From Nocardia sp. BSTN01 (GTDB taxonomy: Bacteria > Actinomycetota > Actinomycetes > Mycobacteriales > Mycobacteriaceae), in assembly GCF_015354405.1 (NCBI RefSeq), contig NZ_JADKYP010000036.1:1-64000 (forward strand): a DNA stretch of 64,000 bases, written 5' to 3'. The notes below the pieces were generated by a model that did no database searches, was not told where the DNA came from, and was given only the letters and a program-made list of their open reading frames with translations. This document shows, one piece after another, positions 19,472 to 28,177 of the stretch. Within the stretch, counting starts at the first letter, position 1. Each line of letters starts with the position of its first letter. Both the position numbers and the translations under genes were made by a program.

Positions 19472-20713
19472 TCAGCCGGCGTCGAGCAGGTCGGCGACGA
19501 TGGCGAGATCCTTGTCGCCACGGCCGGACAGGCACAGCAGGATCAGCGCGTCCTCGGCGATCGCGCCCTGTTCGGCCGACTCCAGCAGATATCCCACGGC
19601 GTGCGCGGATTCGAGCGCGGTGATGATGCCTTCGGTACGGCACAGCGTATCCAGTCCGCGCAGCGCCACCGCATCGGTCGCGACGGCGTGATCGATGCGG
19701 CCGATGTCCTTGAGATGGCTCAGTTCCGGGCCCACCCCCGGATAATCCAATCCGGCCGCGATGCTGTGGGTTCGCGCGATCTGACCCTCGTGGTCCTGCA
19801 GGACGTAGCTGAACGAGCCGTCCATCTCACCCGGTGTGCCCGCGCTGAGCGTGGCCGCGTGCTCGCCCGTGTGTAACCCGCGGCCCCCGGCTTCCACGCC
19901 GATCAGCCGCACCCGCGCATCGCCGGTGAACGCGTGGAACATGCCGATGGCGTTACTGCCGCCGCCCACGCAGGCGATGACGTGGTCGGGCAGCCGCCCC
20001 GTCGCCGCCAGCAGTTGTGCCCGGGATTCGATGCCGATCCGGCTCTGATGGTCGCGCACCATGCGCGGATAGGGTGCGGGCCCGGTGGCGGTGCCGAACA
20101 GGAAATGCGTGCTTTCGGTGTGTGCCACCCAGTCTCGCACCGCCTCGGTCACCGCGGCCTTCAGGCGGCGGTCACCGGAGCGAACGGCGCGCACGTCCGC
20201 CCCGAGCAGGCGCATCCGCACGACGTTGCTCTGCTGACGGGCCATATCGTCGGCGCCCATGTAGATCACACACGACAGTCCGAGCATCGCGCAGACGGTC
20301 GCCACCGCGACGCCGTGCTGCCCCGCCCCGGTTTCGGCGATGATGCGGGTCTTGCCCATCCGCACGGCCAGCAGCGCCTGCCCGAGCGCATTGTTGATCT
20401 TGTGGGCGCCGGTGTGCGTCATATCCTCGCGCTTGAGGAACACACGCACCCCGGGCACTCCCAGCGCCCGCGCGAGCTGCGGCGCCGCATGCAGCAAGGT
20501 CGGCCGGCCGACGCGCTCGCGCAGCAACCGGTCGAGTTCGCGGTGGTATTCCGGATCCGCCCAGGCGGTTCGATGGGCGTTCTCCACGTCGGTGAGCGCC
20601 GCCATCAGTCCTTCGGGAACGTAACGCCCGCCGAACGCGCCGAATCTACCGGGGTCTCGGATGCCGTCCCGAGTGGTGGCGTGGGTTGGCCTGTGTCCGA
20701 TCACCATTCGCAT
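19472..20713 (-). CDS. trpB: Tryptophan synthase beta chain (stand-alone copy)
   Basis: A 413-residue PLP enzyme of the TrpB1 type. It has FGAFGGRYVPEGL, the PLP lysine in REDMTHTGAHKINNALGQ, phosphate-cup GGGSNAIGMFH, and the terminal LSGRGDKD. It joins indole to serine. No trpA, trpC or other trp gene is adjacent, so this is probably a second copy or part of another pathway. Start at ATG 20713 (MRMVIGHRP). A strong hairpin lies 35-55 bases upstream in the leader. It converges with the APH-like gene 17 bp away. Confidence 0.9.
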   Translation of the reverse strand: MRMVIGHRPTHATTRDGIRDPGRFGAFGGRYVPEGLMAALTDVENAHRTAWADPEYHRELDRLLRERVGRPTLLHAAPQLARALGVPGVRVFLKREDMTHTGAHKINNALGQALLAVRMGKTRIIAETGAGQHGVAVATVCAMLGLSCVIYMGADDMARQQSNVVRMRLLGADVRAVRSGDRRLKAAVTEAVRDWVAHTESTHFLFGTATGPAPYPRMVRDHQSRIGIESRAQLLAATGRLPDHVIACVGGGSNAIGMFHAFTGDARVRLIGVEAGGRGLHTGEHAATLSAGTPGEMDGSFSYVLQDHEGQIARTHSIAAGLDYPGVGPELSHLKDIGRIDHAVATDAVALRGLDTLCRTEGIITALESAHAVGYLLESAEQGAIAEDALILLCLSGRGDKDLAIVADLLDAG

Positions 20714-20747
20714 CCGCGCTTTCTCCTCGCCGTCCGGCTCGGACAGT

Positions 20748-20768
20748 GTGTGCGATCCGCTCGCACAC
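20748..20768 (-). promoter_or_regulatory. Hairpin / inverted repeat in the trpB leader
   Basis: GTGTGCGA-tccgc-TCGCACAC: perfect 8-base arms with a 5-base spacer, 35 bases upstream of the trpB start on the minus strand. It could be an operator dyad or an RNA hairpin controlling the gene. There is no T-run. Confidence 0.6.
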
Positions 20769-20850
20769 CTGGTCACCTGCCGGCAACGAGTGAGTTAACA
20801 GCACGGAAGAGGTCATCGTCAGTGGTGGTAAGTCGGCGCGGGTGGCGAGA

Positions 20851-22065
20851 TCAGCCGCAGCGGAGTAGTGCCTCCCGGACGGCACGGGCGCGCGCATCGT
20901 CGAGGACGGCGGTGCCGAGGCGGTTCATCACATAGCCGAAACCCAAACCCGTTGCCGGATCGGCGAATCCGAACGAGCCTCCGTAACCGGTGGTGCCGTA
21001 GGCGCGCTTGTCGCTGCCGAAGCGGAAGCTGCCACAGGATTTGCGGAACCCCAGGTGGTAGCGGCTGCGGGTGAGCAGCACCAGATCGTCGGCGGGCACG
21101 TCGTCGACGGTGTCGGCGGTGGCCAGGCGGTCGAGAATGCCCGGTGCGATGGGCAATTCACCGGTGCGTCCCGCCGCCGCGCCGTAGACCCGCGCCAGGG
21201 AACGCGCCGTGCCCACGCCGCCCGCGGCCGGGCTCTCGACGCCGAGGAATTCGCGGCGGGTGGCACGTTCGGGCGCACCGGTGCGGGGGCTGCTCAAGGC
21301 GCGATAGGTCAGACCGCGTCGTAGGAACATCTGAATCGCGATGCGCAGCGGCACGTCTCGCTCGTACCGCAGCAGGTCCAGCCCTGAGGTCGACGCGAGC
21401 GTGGCGATGCGATCGAGGGATTGTTCCTCCGGCAGTCCGATGAAGAAGTCCAGTTCGAGCGGGCCGGCGAAGTCCTCGGCGAAGACGCGGCCCAGGGTGC
21501 GGTGCCGCGGATCGACGCGGCGCAGCAGTTCGCCCTGATACAGCCCGGCGGTGATCGGGTGGTAGCCCTGCCGGGTGCCGGGACTCCACAGTGGTCTCTG
21601 GTCGGCCAGGATCTCCGCGAGCCGATCCCGGTCGGCCATATCCGACAGCCGCACCACCCGATCCAGCACCGGCAGGCCCGCGCGGTGGTCGAGCAGCTGC
21701 CGCACCGTGATCGATCCCTTGCCGTGCGCGGCGAATTCCGGCCAGTACTGCGCGACCGGCGCCTGGTAGTCGAGCACCCCGCGCGAGACGGCACTCGCCA
21801 CGGCGAATGCCGTCATCCCCTTCGTCGAGGAGAACACCGGAACCATGGTGTCGCGCTCCCACGGCAGCTGTCCGCGGCGATCGCGGAACCCCGCCCACAG
21901 ATCCACCACCGGCCGGTCCCCGTCGTAGACGGCCACGGCCGCCCCGATTTCGCCGAACCGGGCGAAGTTGCGCCGAAACGCGTCCGCGACCGGCTCGAAA
22001 CCGCTCGCCACCTCACCGTGTACCTCAGCAACCTCGCCCATAGTGCAACCGATGGTAACGGTCAT
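20851..22065 (-). CDS. Beta-lactamase-fold serine hydrolase (family VIII esterase-like)
   Basis: A 404-residue protein of the class C beta-lactamase / EstB family. It has the catalytic SxxK in VFSSTKGMTAFAVA, a Tyr motif in QGYHPITAGLYQG, and a C-terminal GYGGSFGFADPATGLGFGYVMN replacing KTG. Members hydrolyse esters or lipids; several mycobacterial Lip proteins belong here. No signal peptide is seen, so it is probably cytoplasmic. An in-frame ATG at 22041 is an alternative start. Confidence 0.85.
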   Translation of the reverse strand: MTVTIGCTMGEVAEVHGEVASGFEPVADAFRRNFARFGEIGAAVAVYDGDRPVVDLWAGFRDRRGQLPWERDTMVPVFSSTKGMTAFAVASAVSRGVLDYQAPVAQYWPEFAAHGKGSITVRQLLDHRAGLPVLDRVVRLSDMADRDRLAEILADQRPLWSPGTRQGYHPITAGLYQGELLRRVDPRHRTLGRVFAEDFAGPLELDFFIGLPEEQSLDRIATLASTSGLDLLRYERDVPLRIAIQMFLRRGLTYRALSSPRTGAPERATRREFLGVESPAAGGVGTARSLARVYGAAAGRTGELPIAPGILDRLATADTVDDVPADDLVLLTRSRYHLGFRKSCGSFRFGSDKRAYGTTGYGGSFGFADPATGLGFGYVMNRLGTAVLDDARARAVREALLRCG

Positions 22066-22105
22066 CGCCGCGGCGTCGTACGGTGTCCACCCGGATCGGA
22101 ATCGA

Positions 22106-22879
22106 TCAGGCGGCGTGGATTCGGGAGCTGTCCGCGAAGTAGTCGAGGACGGCGCGATGCCACTCCTGCGGCGCCTCCTGCATCAGCACGTGTCCCGCCG
22201 CCACCTCGACGTAGTCGGCGCCCGGAATCGCCGCCGCCAGCTCACGCGAATTGGCGGGATCGACCAGCAGATCGGCCGTGGCGGCGATGACCCGGGTCGG
22301 CACCGCGACCCGTGGCAGATCGGCGCGGGTGTTCACCCGGGTCACCAGATCAGCCTGCGCCGCCGCCCCGCCCGGAACCTGGGCCGCGATCTGCGCCAGA
22401 TACTGCGAAAACACCTCGTCCGGCAGCGAATTGGTGAACGCGGCACTGTATCCGGACAGCAGCACTACGCGCGCGAACGCGTCGTGATCGCGGGCGGCGA
22501 GCGCACCGAGCCACAGATCCAGCGCGAGCCGCGCCCGATGGTCGGCTCGCGCCAGCCCGGCCGCGAGCACCAACCCGGTGACCCGATCGGGATGACGCAC
22601 GGCGGCGCGTACCGCCACCGCCGTGCCCAGCGAGAATCCGATGATCGGGAACCGCTCGGCGCCCGCCGCCACGGCCTCCTCGACCAGTGCGTCGGCCAAC
22701 CCGTCGAGGGTCAGGACGGTGTCGTCGGCCGGATAGTCGGAGCCGATCACGGTGTGCCGCTCGGCGAGCAAAGGGATCAGAGAACCGAAGTTGGCCTCGA
22801 TCCCGCCGCCCGCGCCGTGCGCGAGCACGACCGCGGGACCGCTGCCGGTCACCGATGTGGACAGTGAAATGTTGGTCAT
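22106..22879 (-). CDS. Alpha/beta hydrolase
   Basis: A 257-residue alpha/beta hydrolase with oxyanion HGAGGGI, nucleophile elbow GFSLGTAVAV, acid in ATADLLVDP, and histidine in AAGHVLMQEAP. I choose ATG 22879 because the next upstream ATG (22903) falls inside the MerR operator dyad. It is divergent from the merR-type gene and probably its target. Substrate unknown; an esterase, lipase or haloperoxidase-like role is possible. Confidence 0.88.
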   Translation of the reverse strand: MTNISLSTSVTGSGPAVVLAHGAGGGIEANFGSLIPLLAERHTVIGSDYPADDTVLTLDGLADALVEEAVAAGAERFPIIGFSLGTAVAVRAAVRHPDRVTGLVLAAGLARADHRARLALDLWLGALAARDHDAFARVVLLSGYSAAFTNSLPDEVFSQYLAQIAAQVPGGAAAQADLVTRVNTRADLPRVAVPTRVIAATADLLVDPANSRELAAAIPGADYVEVAAGHVLMQEAPQEWHRAVLDYFADSSRIHAA

Positions 22880-22896
22880 GGCCGCGACGTTAGGGA

Positions 22897-22918
22897 TTGA
22901 CATGAGTGTGAAGGTCAA
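22897..22918. promoter_or_regulatory. MerR-type operator dyad
   Basis: TTGAC-N12-GTCAA between the divergent hydrolase and MerR-family genes. On the minus strand the right arm supplies a TTGAC -35-like element with the long spacer usual for MerR-controlled promoters. The inference rests on position and symmetry. Confidence 0.6.
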
Positions 22919-22933
22919 GTCCGGGAGGGTGCG

Positions 22934-23305
22934 GTGCTGATCGGCGAGCTGGCGAACATCACCGGCGTCAGCACCCGCCTGCTGCGCTACTACGAGGAAC
23001 AGGGACTGCTGAGCGCCCGCCGCGACGGCAACGGCTACCGCGTCTACGCCGACGACGCACCCCAGCGGGTACACCGCATTCGCGAGTTGCTCGCCGCCGG
23101 ACTGCCGACCAGCGCCATCCGCGAACTGCTGCCGTGTGCGACCGCCACGGGCTTGCAGCACTGCGATCACACCCGAAAGATCGTGCGGGAGGGCCTGTCT
23201 CACCTCGACGCGCAGATCGCCGAGCTGACCCGGCGCCGCACGCTGCTGGCCCGTCAGGACGAGCAACTCGTGGCCGCGCCCTATCGCAGCGACGGCCCGG
23301 CGTAA
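22934..23305 (+). CDS. MerR family transcriptional regulator
   Basis: A 123-residue regulator with a GTG start. The winged HTH is LIGELANITGVSTRLLRYYEEQGLL, then RRDGNGYRVY; a dimerisation helix follows. The effector region has two cysteines (CATATGLQHC) and histidines that could bind metal or a thiol-reactive ligand. It is divergent from the alpha/beta hydrolase, sharing a 54-bp control region with a dyad operator. Confidence 0.88.
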   Translation: MLIGELANITGVSTRLLRYYEEQGLLSARRDGNGYRVYADDAPQRVHRIRELLAAGLPTSAIRELLPCATATGLQHCDHTRKIVREGLSHLDAQIAELTRRRTLLARQDEQLVAAPYRSDGPA

Positions 23306-23355
23306 CCGGCCTCCCCGCGGCGGCGGGCTCGGGCCCTTCTCGTAGGCTCGGTGCC

Positions 23356-24189
23356 GTGCGAGCACTGGAACAGATTCGCGACTGGCCCGTCCGGCACGCC
23401 GCAGCGGGCGTCGTCGATGCTCACGGCGTGGCCGGCACCGAGGGAGACCTCGACCGGGTATTCGCCCTCGCCTCCGTCACGAAACCCCTTGCCGCCTACG
23501 CGGTTCTGGTGGCGGTCGAAGAAGGTGCGATCGAACTGGACCAGCCCGCCGGCCCGCCCGGCTCCACCGTGCGGCACCTGCTGTCGCATACGGCCGGACT
23601 GGCCTTCGACACCACCGTGATCATGGCCGAGCCCGGGCAGCGCCGCATCTATTCCAGCGCCGGATTCGAAGTGCTCGCCGAGTTCCTCACGCGCGAGACC
23701 GGAATCGAATTCCCCGAATACCTGAGGCAAGCGGTATTCGAGCCACTCGGAATGAAATCCTCGGTCTTGGCCGGATCCGCCGGGCACGCCGCCCGCTCCA
23801 CGGTGAACGATCTGCTGCGTTTCGCCGCAGAATTGCTGAACCCGATCTTGATATCCGGTGACATGCTCACCGCGGCGACCTCCGTGCAATTCCCCGGCGT
23901 CGGCGGAGTACTTCCCGGATACGGATCGCAGCGCCCCAATGATTGGGGTCTGGGATTCGAGATCCGCGACCACAAGACTTCGCATTGGACGGGGGGAGCC
24001 AACTCGCCGCGAACCTACGGGCATTTCGGGCAGTCGGGCACCTTCCTGTGGGTGGATCCGGAGATCGAGGTGGCGTGTGTGGCGTTGAGCGACGAGAATT
24101 TCGGCGATTGGGCCCGAGCGGTGTGGCCGACGCTCAGCGATGCCGTCATCGCCGATATGCAGCGGATTCGCGACACGGCAGAAAAGTAA
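23356..24189 (+). CDS. Beta-lactamase-fold serine hydrolase
   Basis: A 277-residue protein starting at GTG 23356. It has SxxK in ALASVTKPLAAY, YSS in RIYSSAGFEVLAEF, and HFGQSGTFLWVD near the C-terminus, which matches the HxG position. It lacks a signal peptide. The family includes esterases and D-Ala-D-Ala peptidase relatives. Same strand as the MerR gene, 50 bp downstream. Confidence 0.85.
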   Translation: MRALEQIRDWPVRHAAAGVVDAHGVAGTEGDLDRVFALASVTKPLAAYAVLVAVEEGAIELDQPAGPPGSTVRHLLSHTAGLAFDTTVIMAEPGQRRIYSSAGFEVLAEFLTRETGIEFPEYLRQAVFEPLGMKSSVLAGSAGHAARSTVNDLLRFAAELLNPILISGDMLTAATSVQFPGVGGVLPGYGSQRPNDWGLGFEIRDHKTSHWTGGANSPRTYGHFGQSGTFLWVDPEIEVACVALSDENFGDWARAVWPTLSDAVIADMQRIRDTAEK

Positions 24190-24285
24190 CAGCCGTAACA
24201 TCGGGCACTCCAGTAAACTCGGGCAACGCCTGCGCTCGACGGGATGTTGGGGAAGACGTCCAATGTCGAGGCTGGAGGTGTACAG

Positions 24286-24813
24286 GTGCGCGCATCTGAT
24301 CAGTTCGCGGATGTGACGTGTGGTGTGGTGTACATCCACGCGTCACCGGCCGCGCTGTGCCCGCACATCGAATGGACGCTTTCCTCCACTCTGAAATCAC
24401 CTGCGTCGCTGCGCTGGACCGCCCAGCCGGCCGCCGCGGGACAACTGCGCGCAACCACCGACTGGGTGGGTCCGGTCGGCACCGCGGGGCGAATTGCCAA
24501 GGCGTTGCGGGATTGGCCGGTGTTGCGCTTCGAAGTCACCGAGGATCCCTCCGAAGGTGTCGATGGCGAACGCTACAGTTTCGTTCCCGGCCTCGGTTTG
24601 TGGACCGGTGCGATGAGCGCCAACGGCGATGTCATGGTCGGCGAGATGCGCCTGCGGGAAATCGTGCGCTCGGCCCGGGCACGCGGCCGCCACGGTGACA
24701 TCTCCGCCGATATCGATCGCGCCCTGGGCACCGCCTGGGACGACGAACTCGAACCCTTCCGGACCGGCGGCGAAGGCGCCGAGGTCACCTGGCTCCGCCG
24801 CGACGTCGGCTGA
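24286..24813 (+). CDS. DUF3145 family protein
   Basis: A 175-residue protein starting at GTG 24286 behind GGAGG. It has the family pattern: VYIHASPAALCPHIEWTL, RWTAQPAAAGQLRATTDWVGPVGTAGRIAKAL, and a terminal GAEVTWLRRDVG. The family is actinobacterial and uncharacterised. It converges with accD6 over a shared hairpin terminator. Confidence 0.85.
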   Translation: MRASDQFADVTCGVVYIHASPAALCPHIEWTLSSTLKSPASLRWTAQPAAAGQLRATTDWVGPVGTAGRIAKALRDWPVLRFEVTEDPSEGVDGERYSFVPGLGLWTGAMSANGDVMVGEMRLREIVRSARARGRHGDISADIDRALGTAWDDELEPFRTGGEGAEVTWLRRDVG

Positions 24814-24839
24814 GCCCCGCACCGATCGGGACAAACACG

Positions 24840-24870
24840 ACGGGTGGCCTCCGTTAGGGAGACCACCCGT
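24840..24870. terminator. Bidirectional hairpin between DUF3145 gene and accD6
   Basis: ACGGGTGG(C)CTCC pairs with GGGAG(A)CCACCCGT around a GTTA loop. It lies 26 bp after the DUF3145 stop and 21 bp after the accD6 stop on the other strand. T-runs are weak, as usual in high-GC actinobacteria. Confidence 0.7.
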
Positions 24871-24891
24871 AATGCGTTGGCGCCGAAGGCT

Positions 24892-26337
24892 TTACAGCGG
24901 GATGTTCTTGTTGTGGCTGGGCTGCGCCGGGGCCGAGGCCAGCGCGGCGGCAATGGTGGACCGGGTCTTGGCGGGGTCGATGACCTCGTCCACGACGCCG
25001 ATGGACAGGGCCCGCCCGACGCCGCCGGCGATGGTCTCGTGTTCGGCGGTGAGGCGCTCGATCAGAGCCTCGCGCTCCTCCTCGGGGGCCTTCGCGATGG
25101 CCTTCTTGTGCAGGATGCCGACCGCGGCCTTGGCGCCCATCACGGCGACCTCGGACTCCGGCCAGGCGTACACGGCGGTGGCGCCCAGCGAGCGGGCGTT
25201 CATCGCGATGTAGGCGCCGCCGTAGATCTTGCGGGTCACCAGCGTGACGCGCGGAACGCGGGCCTCGGCGAAGGCGTGCAGCAGTTTCGCGCCGCGGCGC
25301 ACCACGCCCTCCCATTCCATGCCGACACCGGGCAGATAGCCGGGCACGTCGGTGATCACGACCAGCGGAATGCCGAAGGAGTTGCACAGGCGCACGAAAC
25401 GCGCTGCCTTCTCGGCGGATTCGCTGGTGAGGCAGCCGCCCATGCGCAGCGGGTTGTTGGCGAGCACGCCGACCGTGCGACCACCGAGGCGGCCGAGACC
25501 GGTGACGATGCTGCGGGCGTAACCGCCCTGCATCTCCTCGAAGGAGGATTCGTCGTCGCCGTCCGGCGAGGGGATCTTGTCGAGCAGCTCGCGCACGACC
25601 GGCTTGACGTCGTAGGCGCGCTTGGCCGACTCCGGCAGCATCGCCTTGAGGTCCACATCGCCGTGGGCGGCGGCGGACAGATCGAATTCGCCCTGTTCGG
25701 CGAACATCGAGACCAGGCGGCGGCCGCGGTGCATCGCGTCGTTCTCGTCGTCGGCGACGATATGGCACACACCGGACTTCTTGCCGTGGGTCTCGGGACC
25801 ACCGAGGGTCGCCATGTCGACGTTCTCACCGGTGACCGACTTGACGACATCCGGACCGGTCACGAAGACGCGGCCCTCGGGCGCCATGATGACGACGTCG
25901 GTCAGCGCGGGACCGTACGCGGCGCCGCCGGCGGCGAAGCCGACCACGATCGAAATCTGGGGGACCAGGCCCGACGCGCGAACCATCGCCTCGAAGACGG
26001 TGCCCACCGCGTGCAGTGCCTCGACGCCCTCGGCCAGGCGCGCACCGCCCGAATGCCAGATGCCGACGACAGGAATCCGGGAGTCGATGGCGGTATCGAT
26101 CGCGTCCACGATGTGCTTGCACCCGTCGACACCCATGGCGCCACCCATCACGGTGGCATCGGAGCAGTACGCGACGGTGCGCACGCCGTCGACCTCACCG
26201 ATGGCGGCCAGCACGCCGGACTTGTCGCGGGGGTGGAGCGGGAGGACGGTGCCGGGATCGAAGAAGCGCTGCAACCGACCCAGCGGATCCCGGGGATCGG
26301 TCGTGGCGTCCGCCTGCGCGGGGGCCATGATGGTCAT
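24892..26337 (-). CDS. accD6: Acyl-CoA carboxylase beta subunit (carboxyltransferase)
   Basis: A 481-residue carboxyltransferase subunit with the two-crotonase-domain architecture. It has WHSGGARLAEGVEAL and VGFAAGGAAYGPALTD in the N-terminal half, and VPGYLPGVGMEWEGVVRRGAKLL plus AYIAMNARSLGATAVYAWP in the C-terminal half. AccD6 carboxylates acetyl- or propionyl-CoA to malonyl- or methylmalonyl-CoA for fatty and mycolic acid synthesis, with a biotinylated AccA3 encoded elsewhere. Last gene of the fabD-acpM-kas-accD6 cluster, separated from kas by 149 bp with a strong hairpin. Confidence 0.93.
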   Translation of the reverse strand: MTIMAPAQADATTDPRDPLGRLQRFFDPGTVLPLHPRDKSGVLAAIGEVDGVRTVAYCSDATVMGGAMGVDGCKHIVDAIDTAIDSRIPVVGIWHSGGARLAEGVEALHAVGTVFEAMVRASGLVPQISIVVGFAAGGAAYGPALTDVVIMAPEGRVFVTGPDVVKSVTGENVDMATLGGPETHGKKSGVCHIVADDENDAMHRGRRLVSMFAEQGEFDLSAAAHGDVDLKAMLPESAKRAYDVKPVVRELLDKIPSPDGDDESSFEEMQGGYARSIVTGLGRLGGRTVGVLANNPLRMGGCLTSESAEKAARFVRLCNSFGIPLVVITDVPGYLPGVGMEWEGVVRRGAKLLHAFAEARVPRVTLVTRKIYGGAYIAMNARSLGATAVYAWPESEVAVMGAKAAVGILHKKAIAKAPEEEREALIERLTAEHETIAGGVGRALSIGVVDEVIDPAKTRSTIAAALASAPAQPSHNKNIPL

Positions 26338-26393
26338 CGCGGTCTCTCCTCGAGGGAATGTGGAGTCGCTGACGCGGCTGCGAAGATGAAAAT

Positions 26394-26447
26394 CCCGGTG
26401 GGGCTTTTCGACGAGGGGATCTGCCTTGGCCGAAAAGCCCCACCGGG
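26394..26447 (-). terminator. Strong hairpin between kas and accD6
   Basis: Perfect 17-base arms (26394-26410 and 26431-26447; CCCGGTGGGGCTTTTCG and its complement) flank a 20-base loop. On the minus strand the stem is followed by ATTTTC. It could terminate most kas transcripts or reduce accD6 expression relative to the upstream genes. Confidence 0.75.
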
Positions 26448-26486
26448 TTCGCTGAAGTTGTCGACAGACGTTGTCGACGAGTCGGA

Positions 26487-27737
26487 TCAGTACCGTCCGA
26501 AGGCGAGCGCCACGTTGTGGCCGCCGAAACCGAACGAGTTGTTGATCGCGTACTCGATGTCCTGGCGACGGGCCTCACCGTGCACGACATCCAGGTCGAT
26601 CTCCGGGTCCTGGTTCTCCAGGTTCAGCGTGGGCGGAACGATGCCGTCGCGAATGCTGAGCACTGTGAGTACCGACTCGAGGGCGCCCACAGCGCCGATC
26701 GAGTGGCCCAGGGCGGACTTGGGCGCGTAGACCGAGGCGTGGGTTCCCACGGCCTTGTGAATCGCGTTCGCTTCCGCGGTGTCCCCGATCGGGGTGGCGG
26801 TCGCGTGCGCATTGATGTGCGTGATGTCGGACTTCGACAGTCCGGCGGTCTGCATGGCGCGCTCCATGGCGCGCGCCGCACCGGCACCCGTGGGGTCCGG
26901 AGCGACCAGATGGAAGCCGTCGGAGGTGATGCCGGCACCGAGCAGGCGAGCGTGGATGGTGGCTCCGCGCGCTTTGGCGTGCTCTTCGGTCTCCACGACC
27001 ATCAGCGCACCGGCCTCGCCGAAGACGAAGCCGTCACGATCCTTGTCGAACGGCCGCGACGCTCCCTTGGGGTCGTCGTTGCGGGTGCTCATCGCACGCA
27101 TCATGGAGAACGCGGCGATCGGCACGTCGGAGATGTAGCCCTCGACACCGCCGGTGACGACCATGTCGGCGTCGCCCATGACGATCATCCGCCACGCGTT
27201 GGCGATGCCCTCGGATCCCGACGAACATGCCGAGACCGGGGTGACCACTCCCGCCTTGGCCCCCAGTTCGAGGCCCACGACAGCGGACGGCCCGTTCGGC
27301 ATGACCATCTGAACGGCCAGCGGCGAGATCTTGCGGTAGCCGCCGTTCTTCAGCTTGTCCACCGAGTCGATGAGCGCGTCGCCGCCGCCGAGACCGGTGC
27401 CGATCGCCACGGCCAGGCGCTCGGGGTCGACCTCGGGGCTGCCGGCGTTCTTCCACACCTCGCGCCCCAGCACCATCGCCAGCCGCTCGACATATGCCAT
27501 GCGGCGGATCTCGACTCGGCTGAGCAGGGTGTCCGGCGAAACCTTCAGGTGGCCGCCGATGCGAACCGGGAGGTCGTATTCCTCGATGAAGGAATCCTCG
27601 AGAACGTCGATGCCGCTCTCGCCGTTGAGGAGTCCCTTCCACGTCGCATCGACGTCACCGGCGATCGACGTGGTCGCCGCGAGACTGGTGACGACTACGT
27701 TGGGGAAGTTCCCGTTCAAAGTGGAAGGAGTGGTCAC
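26487..27737 (-). CDS. kasA: Beta-ketoacyl-ACP synthase (FAS-II elongation, KasA/KasB type)
   Basis: A 416-residue condensing enzyme starting at GTG 27737. It has the catalytic triad Cys in [13 protein letters not shown] (about C172), His in [12 protein letters not shown] (about 308) and His in [13 protein letters not shown] (about 346), with the ending [18 protein letters not shown]. It extends acyl-AcpM with malonyl-AcpM. Mycobacteria have tandem kasA and kasB here; this cluster has only one copy, so KasA versus KasB cannot be decided. The start is 10 bp after the acpM stop. Confidence 0.92.
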   Translation of the reverse strand: MTTPSTLNGNFPNVVVTSLAATTSIAGDVDATWKGLLNGESGIDVLEDSFIEEYDLPVRIGGHLKVSPDTLLSRVEIRRMAYVERLAMVLGREVWKNAGSPEVDPERLAVAIGTGLGGGDALIDSVDKLKNGGYRKISPLAVQMVMPNGPSAVVGLELGAKAGVVTPVSACSSGSEGIANAWRMIVMGDADMVVTGGVEGYISDVPIAAFSMMRAMSTRNDDPKGASRPFDKDRDGFVFGEAGALMVVETEEHAKARGATIHARLLGAGITSDGFHLVAPDPTGAGAARAMERAMQTAGLSKSDITHINAHATATPIGDTAEANAIHKAVGTHASVYAPKSALGHSIGAVGALESVLTVLSIRDGIVPPTLNLENQDPEIDLDVVHGEARRQDIEYAINNSFGFGGHNVALAFGRY

Positions 27738-27747
27738 AGTGTCGGCC

Positions 27748-28047
27748 TTACTGGGCGTCGAACTTGGCCTTGAGCTCCGCGGCGATCTCGGAATTCTCCG
27801 CCTCGAGCTTCTGGACGTAGGCGACCGAGTCACCGACGGTCTTCAGGCTGGCGAGATCCTCGTCCGGGATCTTGACGCCGTACTTGTCCTCCATCTGCAC
27901 GGCGATCTCGACCATCGACAGTGAGTCGATGTCCAGGTCGTCGACGAAGGACTTCTCCATCGTCACCTCGGAGGGCTCGATGCCGGTCACCTCTTCGATG
28001 ATCTTGCCGAGCTCTTCGACGATCTGTTCCTGGGTCAGAGCGGCCAC
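27748..28047 (-). CDS. acpM: Meromycolate-extension acyl carrier protein
   Basis: A 99-residue acyl carrier protein with Ser42 in [13 protein letters not shown] as the phosphopantetheine site. It carries the extended acidic C-terminal tail that distinguishes AcpM from housekeeping ACPs. It shuttles intermediates between FabD, Kas and the FAS-II reductases. It lies between fabD and kas. Confidence 0.95.
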   Translation of the reverse strand: MAALTQEQIVEELGKIIEEVTGIEPSEVTMEKSFVDDLDIDSLSMVEIAVQMEDKYGVKIPDEDLASLKTVGDSVAYVQKLEAENSEIAAELKAKFDAQ

Positions 28048-28177
28048 TTGGTGGCTCCCTTCTTGTTCCTTCGTTGGTCCGACGTGAATCGGAGGTCCGA
28101 TTATTTCTTCGGTACGAGGTGGACGAATGTTTCGTCCTGCTCGCTCACGGTCGCGTCACTGCGAGCCGCGAGGAAAG

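Noticed and set aside
24844-26730. Plus-strand open frame of 628 codons opposite accD6 and kas
   Set aside because: It is antisense to two certain genes, has no family motifs and is explained by high third-position GC of the real frames.
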